Position numbers and translations under genes: made by a program | Source: Ensifer sp. BR816 | GTDB lineage: Bacteria > Pseudomonadota > Alphaproteobacteria > Rhizobiales > Rhizobiaceae | Reading direction: 5' to 3' | Assembly: GCF_000378985.1 (NCBI RefSeq) | Contig: NZ_KB905370.1 | Coordinates: forward strand, 3,052,956 to 3,104,295 | DNA: 51,340 bases | Notes under the pieces: model-generated | Seen by the model: the letters and a program-made list of their open reading frames with translations, nothing else | Databases searched by the model: none | What the model was told of the DNA's origin: nothing | In this document: in pieces, positions 15,340-24,721 of the stretch | Layout: every line of letters starts with the position of its first letter | Numbering within the stretch: position 1 is the first letter of the stretch

Positions 15340-17241
15340 CTAGATGATCACCTGTTCACCCAACTCGACGACGCGATTGGCGGGCAGGTGGAAGTAGTCG
15401 GTCGGGTCGATCGCCGAGTCCGCCATGGCGATGAACAGCCTGTCCTGCCATTTCGGCATGCCGGAGGCTGGATCCGGGACGAGCTTGCGCCGGCCGAGGT
15501 AGAACGAGGTCGACATGATCTCGAACTTGAAACCCTCCTTGCGGCAGCGCGCCAGCGCCCTTGAGACATTCTGATCGTCCATGAAGCCAAATCTGAGTTC
15601 GAGCTTGCTGAAGCGGTCGGAGAGCTTCGTCAGCGTGTAGCGGTCACTCTCTGCGACATAGGGCACCCTGGCGGTCTTGATGGTCAGGATGACATTGTGC
15701 TCGTGAAGCACATGATTGTGCTTGATATTGTGCAGCAGAACGGATGGCGTCGTGTCGGGCGTCGCGGTCAGGAAGATCGCCGTTCCCGGAACTTCAACCG
15801 GGGCATGTTCGGATTTTCGTTCGATCGCGGCGATGAACTGGTCGAGGGGAACTTCCAGGCGGGCCGTCTTCTCGCGCAGAAGCGCTACGCCTCTCCGCCA
15901 GGTCCACATGATCGTGATCAGCGTGCCGGCGAACAGGATCGGCACGTAGCCGCCGTGGTGGAGCTTGAAGAGGTTGGCGCCGAGAAAGACCGTTTCCAGC
16001 AGGAACAAGGGGAGCAGCACCGCGACGGCAGTCAGGACCGCCCAGCCCCATTGGCGGCGGACGAACTCGAAGGCGAGGATCGTGTCGATCAGCATGGCGC
16101 CGGTGATCGATACGCCATAGGCCGGCGCAAGAGCCTCGGAGCTGCCGAACACGAACATGAGAACGAGCACGCCGGTCAGGAGCGCGGTGTTGACCAAGGG
16201 CAGGTAGATCTGGCCCGTATGCGTTTCCGAGGTATAGCAGATCTCGAACCGTGGCAGGAAACCCAGGTGTATAGCTTGCCGAACGAGCGAAAACGCTCCG
16301 GTTATCACCGACTGGCTGGCGATGATCGTCGCGAAAGTGGCAAGGATCACCACCGGCAACAGGGCCCAGCTTGGAAACATCAGGAAAAATGGATCGGAAA
16401 TCGCCTCGGGGTGCGACAGGATCATCGCGCCTTGCCCGAGATAATTCAAGGTCAGCGCCGGAAACACGATCGCGATCCAGGCGGCCTGAATCGGTTTGCG
16501 GCCGAAATGACCGAGATCGGCATAGAGGGCTTCCGCGCCCGTAACCGTCAGAAACACCGCACCGAGAACGATGAACCCGACAAGGCCGGCATCCCACAGG
16601 AAAGTGACGGCATGCACGGGATTGAAGGCTCCGAGAATCGCCAGATCGTCGCCGATATGGGCGATGCCCGCCGCGCCCATGACAAGAAACCAGATAAGCG
16701 TGATCGGCCCGAAGAAGATCGAGACCGCACCGGTGCCCCGCGACTGAACGGCAAATAGCAGAACCATGATCGCGACGGAGATCGGCAGCACATAATTGTG
16801 CAAATCCGGCGCCACGAGCTTCAGCCCCTCGACGGCCGAGAGCACCGACAACGCCGGGGTGATCATTGCGTCACCGATGAACAGCGAAGCGCCGAAAATG
16901 CCGGTGAAGAACATCAATATGGGATACTTCGTCCCCCTCTTCATCAACAACGCAAGGAGGGCCAAGGTGCCGCCCTCGCCATTGTTGTCGGCACGCAGCA
17001 GCAGGGTCACGTATTTGATCGTCACGATGATCGTCAGCGTCCAGATGACCAGCGAGATGAGGCCGATGATTTCTCCTCGCTCGACGCCGCCCGCCGCAAA
17101 GGGGCGGAGCGCCTCGCGGAACGCGTAGAGCGGGCTGGTTCCAATGTCGCCGTAGACCACTCCCACGGACCCGAGCGTGAGTGCGAGAAACTGACGCAGG
17201 CTGTTGGCCTGTGCCGGTGCGTGGTCGACGGAGGCGCTCAT
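15340..17241 (-). CDS. kup: Kup low-affinity potassium uptake protein
   Basis: 633 residues, the normal length of the KUP/HAK/KT family. It mediates K+/H+ symport across the inner membrane. The N-terminal signature [17 protein letters not shown] is present near residues 27-43, followed by about 12 membrane helices with [29 protein letters not shown] and [14 protein letters not shown], all conserved in Kup. The last 180 residues are a cytosolic domain (from about 450). Rhizobia often carry several kup copies; this is monocistronic. No K+-responsive regulator gene is adjacent. The ATG at 17241 begins [18 protein letters not shown], with GGAGAACAC just upstream. Confidence 0.96.
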   Translation of the reverse strand: MSASVDHAPAQANSLRQFLALTLGSVGVVYGDIGTSPLYAFREALRPFAAGGVERGEIIGLISLVIWTLTIIVTIKYVTLLLRADNNGEGGTLALLALLMKRGTKYPILMFFTGIFGASLFIGDAMITPALSVLSAVEGLKLVAPDLHNYVLPISVAIMVLLFAVQSRGTGAVSIFFGPITLIWFLVMGAAGIAHIGDDLAILGAFNPVHAVTFLWDAGLVGFIVLGAVFLTVTGAEALYADLGHFGRKPIQAAWIAIVFPALTLNYLGQGAMILSHPEAISDPFFLMFPSWALLPVVILATFATIIASQSVITGAFSLVRQAIHLGFLPRFEICYTSETHTGQIYLPLVNTALLTGVLVLMFVFGSSEALAPAYGVSITGAMLIDTILAFEFVRRQWGWAVLTAVAVLLPLFLLETVFLGANLFKLHHGGYVPILFAGTLITIMWTWRRGVALLREKTARLEVPLDQFIAAIERKSEHAPVEVPGTAIFLTATPDTTPSVLLHNIKHNHVLHEHNVILTIKTARVPYVAESDRYTLTKLSDRFSKLELRFGFMDDQNVSRALARCRKEGFKFEIMSTSFYLGRRKLVPDPASGMPKWQDRLFIAMADSAIDPTDYFHLPANRVVELGEQVII

Positions 17242-17522
17242 GTGTTCTCCACGTCAGATAGTCCCCGCGTCCCGGACGCGCATGATGCTGTGCCCCGAAG
17301 AATTCTATAGATCCGCTTGGGCTGCAACTCCTCCGCAAACGCGCGGAACACGGAGAAGTTTCGATCTTCGTACAGGACTGTAGCGCCAAGTTCCATGGCT
17401 GCGAAAGGGAATCCCGCAGAAATCCATTCTCCCCATACCTAGAACTGAGGACAGCAGTTGGCGAGAAAATGGGACGTCATGCCGCGCCTAGTTTGCCTGG
17501 TCGAGGAAACATTCGAGGGAGA

Positions 17523-18458
17523 CTATCCGGCAATTGCCGACCGGTCGGGATCTGACTCGTCCAAGTGAATGCGGTCCCGACCGGCGAGCTTGGCCATGTA
17601 GAGCGCCCGGTCCGCACGGGCATAGAGGCTGATCGCCGTATCGCCTGGCTGAGCGGCCGCGATACCTGCTGAAAACGTGTATCCGAAGTCGGGTCGCTCC
17701 TGAAGCGGCCGGGATTTGCGGACGGAGGCGAGCATCCTTTCAAGGATCAGTTTGGCCTGTTCGACCGGCGTTGCCGGAAGGGTAAGCACGAACTCCTCCC
17801 CGCCGACCCGGCCGAAGCAGTCGGTGCGCCGCACCAGACGATGGATGCGCATTGCGAAATCTTTGAGGATCGAATCACCGGTCTGATGGCCGAACTGGTC
17901 GTTGATGCTCTTGAAGCGGTCGATATCGAGCACGCAGAGGCAGCCCTGGGAGGTCTGGTCGCCCCCGTTTGGCTGCAGCATGTCCTCAATCCTCGCCGTG
18001 ACGAAGCGGCGGTTGGCGACCCCGGTCAGTTCATCGGTGTAGGAGGCCTTGATCGCCAGGTCGCGGTCCTGCCGCACAGCCCGCGTCTTTGCTTTGAGGC
18101 CGGTGACATCGGTGGCGACGCAAAGCATCCAGCCATCTTTCTCCACGGTTTCTGTCATCCAAAGCCAGCGACCGTCGAATAGATCGGTCTCGAATGCCCT
18201 GAAACCGACTTTGCCGCGGCGCGACTGGGTCGACCGCAGCCACTCTTCGAAGTCCGCAACGCGGATCACAGTCCCCCGTTGGGCATGAAAATTCCGCCGC
18301 ATCAGATCCGGCCAGAGCGGCGTCTCATCCGCGGCAATGAAAAACGCTGTCCGAAAGGCCTCGTTGGCGTAGCGGAGCCGGTCGAACTCGTCATAGGCGG
18401 CAACGAGAACAGGAGAATTCTCGAAGAGTTCAAGGAGTCGTCTGGTATCCTTCGACAT
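17523..18458 (-). CDS. PAS-GGDEF diguanylate cyclase
   Basis: 311 residues, cytosolic. Residues 5-120 look like a PAS fold (FENSPVLVAAYDEFDRLRYANEAFR...WMLCVATDVTG) and 135-300 a GGDEF domain. The active-site loop is GGEEF at 219-223, a permitted variant, and the inhibitory I-site RxxD (R210-D213) lies exactly five residues before it, so product inhibition by c-di-GMP is expected. Other conserved marks: TDELTGVANRR, LDIDRFKSIND and the FSAGIAAAQ strand. It makes c-di-GMP from two GTP in response to a PAS-sensed signal. No phosphodiesterase is nearby. Monocistronic. Confidence 0.93.
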   Translation of the reverse strand: MSKDTRRLLELFENSPVLVAAYDEFDRLRYANEAFRTAFFIAADETPLWPDLMRRNFHAQRGTVIRVADFEEWLRSTQSRRGKVGFRAFETDLFDGRWLWMTETVEKDGWMLCVATDVTGLKAKTRAVRQDRDLAIKASYTDELTGVANRRFVTARIEDMLQPNGGDQTSQGCLCVLDIDRFKSINDQFGHQTGDSILKDFAMRIHRLVRRTDCFGRVGGEEFVLTLPATPVEQAKLILERMLASVRKSRPLQERPDFGYTFSAGIAAAQPGDTAISLYARADRALYMAKLAGRDRIHLDESDPDRSAIAG

Positions 18459-18822
18459 GTCCCCGACTTTAGACGATCTTCGTTAATGAGCACCAAGCTG
18501 GCGGCGAGAACGCGAGGGCCACAGGTATCAGTGCAGCCGATCTTGTCGAGAAAACGGCTGCAGCGGCACATGCCTTAGCAGGGAAGCCCGGCTGTGGGGA
18601 GCCCTCTAGCGTTCAGTAGCCGATTCGCCGGCTGCGAAACGTCTCGAGCAACATCCGCCACCCCCACCCGGCTCTACTTCTCTGTGGCATAAACCAGCAC
18701 TTGCGCGTGGCTGCGATACCGCTACCTCCAGTGCGTCGTCATCGTCGCGAACAGGCATACACTGGGTTGTTTCCGGCCGCAGGCTCGAAGCGCGGATCTG
18801 TACAATCGAGAGGAGATGAATC
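18459..18822. other. Non-coding stretch
   Basis: About 360 bases between the divergent cyclase gene and the 68-residue gene. No supported gene; GAGAGGAGATGAATC at the right end is the ribosome site of the next gene. Confidence 0.45.
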
Positions 18823-19029
18823 ATGTTGCCGTCTCGCGAGCGGTGCTGCACTTTTGGTCCCACGGAAATGGATCTGCTGCACAACATATTCGAGCAGATC
18901 CTGGAGGAGCGGGGCGTAGAAAGCAGCGGCGAGAAGGCGAACGAAATCGCCGCAAGCTTGATTTCCGTCTACCAATCCGGTGTGCGCGACGCAGATACGC
19001 TGAAGAAGCTCACCCGCTCACGAAATTGA
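18823..19029 (+). CDS. Small conserved-looking protein of unknown function
   Basis: 68 residues, no membrane segment. After MLPSRERCCTFGP comes a helical body TEMDLLHNIFEQILEERGV, then EKANEIAASLISVYQSGV and RDADTLKKLTRSRN. The regular amphipathic helices, a strong ribosome site (AGGAGATGAATC before the ATG) and normal GC at third positions support a real gene. I do not recognise the family. A small helical protein of this kind may be an adaptor, but nothing in the sequence shows a partner. Confidence 0.6.
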   Translation: MLPSRERCCTFGPTEMDLLHNIFEQILEERGVESSGEKANEIAASLISVYQSGVRDADTLKKLTRSRN

Positions 19030-19149
19030 AACGGGTCGCGGGCCGTTCCCACTCCGGGGCCGGCAACCAATATCCTAAGCCGGAAAGCAGACTCCGTAGG
19101 GCTCGCGTTAGCGAGAGCGGGCCTCGAAGAGCCGTCAGGATTCGCGGCG

Positions 19150-19395
19150 TCAGTGCAAAGTCTTATTGCCTGGGAACGGAACGGAGGCGTTGTCGACAAT
19201 CTTCGTGCTCATGCGCATCGCCATGACATAGTCTTCGGTGAGCTCCATCAGCGCGAGGGCGATCTCCTGCCACGACCAGCCCGCGCCTTCCGCCAGCGTC
19301 GTGAAGACCTGGAAATCCTCTTCCAGCGCACGCTCGCACTCGAACCGGCGGTCCGTTGGCTGGGGGTAGGTGATCGTGTCGGTGACCTTGGGCAT
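19150..19395 (-). CDS. Small protein of unknown function
   Basis: 81 residues starting MPKVTDTITYPQ, rich in acidic residues and alanine (RRFECERALEEDFQVF, LAEGAGWSWQEIALALMEL, TEDYVMAMRM). It is cytosolic, likely all-helical after the first strand. GGAGGAACG directly precedes the ATG at 19395, which decides the start; a much longer in-frame extension upstream overlaps the helicase gene on the other strand and is not credible. I do not recognise a family. Confidence 0.6.
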   Translation of the reverse strand: MPKVTDTITYPQPTDRRFECERALEEDFQVFTTLAEGAGWSWQEIALALMELTEDYVMAMRMSTKIVDNASVPFPGNKTLH

Positions 19396-19621
19396 CGTTC
19401 CTCCTTGTGCAGAAGGAAACTCGCAGATGGCGAGACGGGTTCCATGGCGCCGGTCCAAAATGCTTGGGCGCTGCAGCTGACATGATTTGGGAGCGAGACT
19501 GCCGCGGGCTTTGCATTGCCCTGAACAGCGGCTATGTTCCTTATCCGTTCTCGCGCGATTCGCGGCAATCCGCAGCCTTCCATTGGAGCGCGAGCGCAAC
19601 TGGACGCGGGACTGGGGCTGG

Positions 19622-21688
19622 ATGGGCGCGGCGTATCTGGAGAAACTGAACGAACGCCAGCGCAGTGCGGTCGAATACGGGGTTGGGCCGGCCATCAATA
19701 TCGGCGGTCCGCTTCTCATCATCGCCGGTGCCGGCTCGGGCAAGACCAACACGCTCGCCCATCGCGTCGCGCATCTGATCGTCAACGGCGCCGATCCGCG
19801 CCGTATCCTCTTGATGACCTTCTCACGCCGGGCCGCCGCCGAGATGGGCCGTAGGGTCGAACGCATCTGCAGACAGGTGCTCGACGGAAAGGCTGGCACC
19901 GTCCCCGACACGCTTGCATGGGCGGGAACGTTTCACGGCATCGGTGCGCGGCTCTTGCGGGAACATGCCTCGGAAATCGGCGTCGATCCGGATTTCACGA
20001 TACATGATCGGGAAGACAGCGCCGATCTCATGAATCTCGTCCGGCACGAGCTTGGCTTCTCGAAGACGGAGAGCCGGTTCCCGACCAAGACGACCTGCCT
20101 TGCCATCTATTCGCGTGCGGTCAACGCGGAACAGCCGCTCGAGGAAGTCCTGCGCGACAATTTTCCCTGGTGTTCCGCCTGGGAAAAGCAACTGCGCGAA
20201 CTCTTCGGCACCTATGTCGAGGCCAAGCAGGCGCAGAACGTTCTCGATTACGACGACCTGCTGCTCTACTGGGCGCAGATGATGGGGGAGGCCGTTCTCG
20301 CCGAAAACGTCGGTGGTCGTTTCGACCACGTCCTCGTCGACGAATATCAGGATACCAATCGGCTGCAGGCCTCGATCCTGCTGGCGTTGAAGCCAAAGGG
20401 ACGCGGTCTCACTGTCGTTGGCGACGACGCACAATCGATCTATTCGTTCCGCGCCGCGACAGTGCGCAATATTCTGGATTTCCCGGCAACGTTCACACCG
20501 GCTGCTGAAGTCATCACTCTCGATCGGAACTACCGCTCTACACAGCCGATTCTGGCTGCCGCCAACGGCGTGATCGAACTGGCCCGCGAACGCTTCACCA
20601 AGAACCTCTGGACCGAGCGGGAATCGGCCGAACGCCCGCAGCTCGTCACCGTGCGTGATGAAGCCGATCAGGCCAATTATGTTGTTGATCAGGTCCTGCA
20701 GAACCGCGAAGGCGGTATGCTCCTCAAGCAGCAGGCCGTGCTTTTCCGCACCTCGCACCACAGCGGCTCGCTCGAAGTGGAACTGACCCGCCGCAACATA
20801 CCCTTCGTGAAGTTCGGCGGTCTCAAATTCCTGGACAGCGCGCATGTGAAAGACCTGTTGGCGGCCTTGCGCTTCGCCCAGAATCCGCGCGACCGGGTGG
20901 CCGGCTTCCGGCTGATGCAACTGCTCCCGGGCGTCGGTCCACAAACAGCGGGGCGCGTGCTCGACGCGATCGCCGCCGACCCCGAACCCCTCACCGCGCT
21001 TTGCGAGATCCCTGCGCCGCCGCGCTCGGGAGATGGCTGGACATCCTTTGTCGACATGCTGCAGACCTTGCGGTCCGGCCGGACCGGCTGGCCGTCCGAA
21101 ATCGGCACGGCGCGCGCCTGGTACGAGCCGCATCTCGAGCGGATCCACGAGGACGCCGAGGTGCGCAGGGCCGACCTCTTGCAACTCGAGCAGATCGCAA
21201 CGGGCTATCCGTCGCGCGAGCGCTTCCTCACCGAACTCACGCTCGACCCGCCGGATGCCACCAGCGACCAGGCCGGCGTGCCGCTTCTCGACGAGGACTA
21301 TCTCATTCTCTCGACCATCCACTCGTCCAAGGGGCAGGAATGGAAATCCGTGTTCGTCCTTAACTGCGTCGACGGCTGCATTCCCTCCGACCTCGGGGTC
21401 GGCAGCACGGCGGAGGTCGAGGAGGAACGGCGCCTGCTCTACGTCGCCATGACGCGCGCGAAGGACAGCCTGCATCTCGTCACGCCGCAGCGCTTTTTCA
21501 CGCATGGGCAAAATGCCCAAGGCGATCGTCACGTCTATGCATCGCGCAGCCGCTTTCTTCCTGCAACGCTTCTGCAATTCTTCGAGTGTTCGGCCTGGCC
21601 CGCCGCCAAGCAGACAGCGGCTGGCCAGCGCGATGCGCAACAGGTGCGCGTCGATGTCCGCGCCCGCATGCGTGGCATGTGGCGATAG
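19622..21688 (+). CDS. UvrD/Rep-type superfamily 1 DNA helicase
   Basis: About 688 residues from the ATG at 19622. Walker A AGAGSGKT at 35-42 (motif I), TFSRRAAAEM (Ia), DEYQDTNRLQ (II, DExQ), VGDDAQSIYSFRAA (III), LDRNYRSTQPIL (IV), LLDEDYLILSTIHSSKGQEW (V) and RRLLYVAMTRAKDSLHLV (VI). So it is a 3'-5' DNA helicase of the UvrD/Rep/PcrA group, but without the long C-terminal extension of true UvrD, and not linked to repair genes here. The start is uncertain: the frame is open to 19487, and the segment ERERNWTRDWGW before the chosen ATG might be coding from a TTG near 19583. Confidence 0.92.
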   Translation: MGAAYLEKLNERQRSAVEYGVGPAINIGGPLLIIAGAGSGKTNTLAHRVAHLIVNGADPRRILLMTFSRRAAAEMGRRVERICRQVLDGKAGTVPDTLAWAGTFHGIGARLLREHASEIGVDPDFTIHDREDSADLMNLVRHELGFSKTESRFPTKTTCLAIYSRAVNAEQPLEEVLRDNFPWCSAWEKQLRELFGTYVEAKQAQNVLDYDDLLLYWAQMMGEAVLAENVGGRFDHVLVDEYQDTNRLQASILLALKPKGRGLTVVGDDAQSIYSFRAATVRNILDFPATFTPAAEVITLDRNYRSTQPILAAANGVIELARERFTKNLWTERESAERPQLVTVRDEADQANYVVDQVLQNREGGMLLKQQAVLFRTSHHSGSLEVELTRRNIPFVKFGGLKFLDSAHVKDLLAALRFAQNPRDRVAGFRLMQLLPGVGPQTAGRVLDAIAADPEPLTALCEIPAPPRSGDGWTSFVDMLQTLRSGRTGWPSEIGTARAWYEPHLERIHEDAEVRRADLLQLEQIATGYPSRERFLTELTLDPPDATSDQAGVPLLDEDYLILSTIHSSKGQEWKSVFVLNCVDGCIPSDLGVGSTAEVEEERRLLYVAMTRAKDSLHLVTPQRFFTHGQNAQGDRHVYASRSRFLPATLLQFFECSAWPAAKQTAAGQRDAQQVRVDVRARMRGMWR

Positions 21689-21699
21689 CCGCTCTCTCG

Positions 21700-22305
21700 C
21701 TAGAGCCAGACGGTCCGGCTGACGGGAACCGGCGCGCTGTTTGCCGGTGCCGTCGCCGGGCGGTCGCGGTTGGTCATGCCGTTCAGCACCCGGAGCAGAT
21801 CGTAGCCACCCGGCCAGCGACCGAAGCCACTCGCAATGTTGATGTGGCCCGCATGGCCGAGATCGACGAGACGGCTGCCCCATTTTTCGCAAAGGACGCG
21901 CAAGCGGTCGAAGCGCATGTAAGGATCGTTGAGGCTGCCGACGACGAGGCTCGGAAAGGTGAGCCGTTGTCGCGGCATGGTGCCAAAGTCGATCGCGCCG
22001 GGATGCAGCCGCTCCGTCTCCTCGAGATCGCAGGGCGCGACGAGCAGCACGCTCCGGATGCGGTCGGCAATCGGATGCCCGGCAAGGCCTGCAACCAACA
22101 GGCAGCCCAGGCTGTGGGCGACAATATCGACGGACGAATGCCTGCCGATTTCCGCCTCCAGCACATGGCGCCAGGCTGCAAGCCTCGGTCGGTTCCAATC
22201 GCCTTGTTCGACAAGTGCCGCCTCAGGCTGATCAACGAGCCAATGGCGTTGCCAGTGCCCCTCGCCCGATCCGAACAACCCTGGAACGATCAGCGTCTTC
22301 ACCAT
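21700..22305 (-). CDS. RBBP9/YdeN-family serine hydrolase
   Basis: 201 residues with the compact alpha/beta-hydrolase fold of the RBBP9/YdeN family. Catalytic serine S65 in VAHSLGCLL, acid in GSLNDPYM (about 128), histidine in LGHAGHINIASGFGRW (about 150). The N-terminus TLIVPGLFGSGEGHWQRHW is also diagnostic, as is the WPGGYDLL end. The family hydrolyses small esters or peptides; natural substrates are unknown. Convergent with the helicase gene (11 bases between stops). Confidence 0.9.
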   Translation of the reverse strand: MVKTLIVPGLFGSGEGHWQRHWLVDQPEAALVEQGDWNRPRLAAWRHVLEAEIGRHSSVDIVAHSLGCLLVAGLAGHPIADRIRSVLLVAPCDLEETERLHPGAIDFGTMPRQRLTFPSLVVGSLNDPYMRFDRLRVLCEKWGSRLVDLGHAGHINIASGFGRWPGGYDLLRVLNGMTNRDRPATAPANSAPVPVSRTVWL

Positions 22306-22489
22306 TGCATTCCCCCTCGGCGGGCCGGTTGCTGCAAGAGGACAGGTTCATGCGGAAATTGTGCCCGGCAGCGGGAGTGAAGGTAAGAAATGAAGATTTA
22401 ATCTCTATAAAAACAGTAGAAAATAATGCCGTGCATGCGATACGCCTTCCGCCTGGCAGGCCGTCGCCTTACTGCTATGGTCGCGGAGT

Positions 22490-23164
22490 TCAGCGATAAC
22501 GCCGATGAAGCGAAAGCCAGCCGTCGCCACCGATCCGCACCTCGACCTCGGTATAGTGCTCCAAAGTCAGGTGGGGTGTTCCATCGGCCGCCGCATGCGC
22601 ACCGGTGATGACGGCCACTTCGGCGCCGGCGGAACTGCCGGCGAGAATCCCGGCCGGTGCGTCTTCAAAGACGAGGCAATCCTCGGCGCGGACGCCGAGC
22701 TTCTCCGCCGCGAGACGATAACCCTGTGGGTCAGGCTTGCCCGCCGTGACATCCTCGCCGGTTACCATGAGGCGCGGTAGCGGAATGCCGGCCGCGGCGA
22801 GTCGGCGCTTCGCCAATTCCAGCGGCGCCGAGGTGACGATCGCCCACCGCTCCGCCGGCAGCGTGTTGAGGAAGGCGATCGCCCCGGGTATTTCGACGAC
22901 GCCTTCCACGTCGGCGATTTCTGCGGCGGCAAGCTCGTGTGCCTCAAGCTCCGGATCGACTGCGAGACCAAGCTTGCGGATCGTGTCCGACGCGCGCACG
23001 CCGTGCACTGATTTCATCAGTTCGTGGGGGTCGAGCCCGTTGCGGACTGCCCAGGCGCCCCAGACCCGCTCGACGACGGCCATGGAGTTGAGCAGCGTGC
23101 CATCCATATCGAACAGCAGGGCAGCGAACTTCTTCGGGAATATCGCAGTGGTCAGCGTATCCAA
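22490..23164 (-). CDS. HAD-IA sugar-phosphate phosphatase-like
   Basis: 224 residues, HAD subfamily IA. Motif I LLFDMDGTLLNS (D19 nucleophile, D21), motif II IVTSAPLELAKRR, motif III lysine in VTAGKPDPQGY, motif IV VFEDAPAGILAGSSAGAEV. The cap region and the GKPDPQGY motif resemble the GPP/YfbT-like sugar-phosphatase group that dephosphorylates small sugar or polyol phosphates. The frame starts with TTG at 23164; AAGGAG seven bases upstream supports this unusual start, and no usable ATG exists before motif I. The phosphatase gene upstream reads in the same direction. Confidence 0.9.
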   Translation of the reverse strand: MDTLTTAIFPKKFAALLFDMDGTLLNSMAVVERVWGAWAVRNGLDPHELMKSVHGVRASDTIRKLGLAVDPELEAHELAAAEIADVEGVVEIPGAIAFLNTLPAERWAIVTSAPLELAKRRLAAAGIPLPRLMVTGEDVTAGKPDPQGYRLAAEKLGVRAEDCLVFEDAPAGILAGSSAGAEVAVITGAHAAADGTPHLTLEHYTEVEVRIGGDGWLSLHRRYR

Positions 23165-23246
23165 GCCGGCTCCTTAACGTGTCTTGCGCGTCGCGTGGAT
23201 TGCAGAACTATCGCCGGATGGACCGGCGCACAACCTCCTTCGTCCC

Positions 23247-23906
23247 TCAGCGACGTCCGCCGGTAACGAGAAGATCGACCGGCCCGCCCGGCACGTCGTC
23301 GTCAAAGACGGCGCAGGCAAGCACGCCGCCAAACACCGCGCCCCCGTCGACATTGGTCCGGTTCCCGACGGTCCGGGGATTACTTCGGCTCGGCGTATGT
23401 CCATGGCAGAGATGCTTGCCCCAGTAATAGCCGGAATAGTTGGGATCGATGCGCATCCAGAGCAGGATGTCGTCGACCTGCTCCTCGAGAGGGATCGTCT
23501 CCTCCACGCCGGCATGCACGAAGATACGATAGGGCTCCACGATGATCGACGGGAGCTCGGCCATCCAGACCAGGTGGCTCAGCGGTATGGCGCCACCATA
23601 GGAGTCCAGCGTCTCGTCACCGCCATTCATGAGCCACGAGCTCATTTCGGCCAGCCCCTTGCGCGCCGAGAGCAGCATGTCCTCATGATTGCCCTTGAGC
23701 GTCACCCACTGCCAATTGGACTTGGTCGGGCCTGCCATGATCCGCTCGACGACGCCGCGGCTCTCCGGGCCGCGATCGACGAGATCGCCGAGGAAAATGA
23801 CCCTGCCCCCTGGCGCGAAGGACTCGATTGCAGCCAACAGGGCGTTGAGTTCTCTGAGACAGCCGTGAATGTCACCGACCGCGAAGGTGAGACGTCGGCC
23901 ATTCAT
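23247..23906 (-). CDS. PPP-family serine/threonine metallophosphatase
   Basis: 219 residues, calcineurin-like PPP fold similar to bacterial PrpA/PrpB and ApaH-like proteins. Metal motifs: GDIHG at 11-15, GDLVDRG near 41, GNHED near 75, and later HAG (IFVHAGVE) and GHTP (LCHGHTPSR). It hydrolyses phosphoester bonds with two bound Mn or similar ions; protein phosphatase activity is the family norm. ATG at 23906 is chosen over TTG at 23909; GGGAGCACC lies upstream. It may form a two-gene unit with the HAD phosphatase, 82 bases downstream. Confidence 0.9.
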   Translation of the reverse strand: MNGRRLTFAVGDIHGCLRELNALLAAIESFAPGGRVIFLGDLVDRGPESRGVVERIMAGPTKSNWQWVTLKGNHEDMLLSARKGLAEMSSWLMNGGDETLDSYGGAIPLSHLVWMAELPSIIVEPYRIFVHAGVEETIPLEEQVDDILLWMRIDPNYSGYYWGKHLCHGHTPSRSNPRTVGNRTNVDGGAVFGGVLACAVFDDDVPGGPVDLLVTGGRR

Positions 23907-24082
23907 CAAGCGGTGCTCCCGTGGGCGTCCAACAGGCTTTCTCCATGAATGCGGGCGAGACTGATCGTTACTCGTCTCCCAGCTCTATCGCATTCTAATA
24001 TCAACCGGAATCGCTTTTGGCGGAAAAATGCGGAAACTCGGCCGTTGGTTAATCCGACGGGCAACGAAGAGCAACCGGCAGC

Positions 24083-24559
<477 letters not shown>

Positions 24560-24606
24560 TCATGGGGCGCACGCCTGCCGTGGCCGCGTTGCCCCCGCCC
24601 ACGACC

Positions 24607-24721
24607 TTACAGCCGCGCGTCTATTCAGACGCATTCAGACTCGCAAAGGACGCTGTAAGACTTTGAATCGACGCATCGTGCATTCCGAAAATCGATGCCG
24701 ATTTTCGGGCCGATGCGCTAG
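24607..24721. repeat. RIME-like palindromic mosaic repeat, copy 3
   Basis: Begins TTACAGCCGCGCGTCT, inner palindrome GCGTCTATTCAGACGC, closes AAGGACGCTGTAA, then CCGAAAATCGATGCCGATTTTCGG and the shared end GGGCCGATGCGCTAG. The right block matches copy 2 (14920-15026) over about 70 bases with few changes. The end of the repeat overlaps the stop codon (TAG on the minus strand, 24718-24720) of the phosphoethanolamine transferase gene. Confidence 0.8.

Noticed and set aside
19823..22198. Very long minus-strand open frame (791 codons) opposite the helicase gene
   Set aside because: It is antisense to a clear UvrD-type helicase with all seven motifs; its translation is low-complexity R/A/G-rich and matches no fold. 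High GC produces such shadows.
23980..24020. Possible fourth mosaic repeat copy (TCGCATTCTAATATCAACC region)
   Set aside because: It lacks the palindromes and the shared GCGCTAG end of the other three copies.
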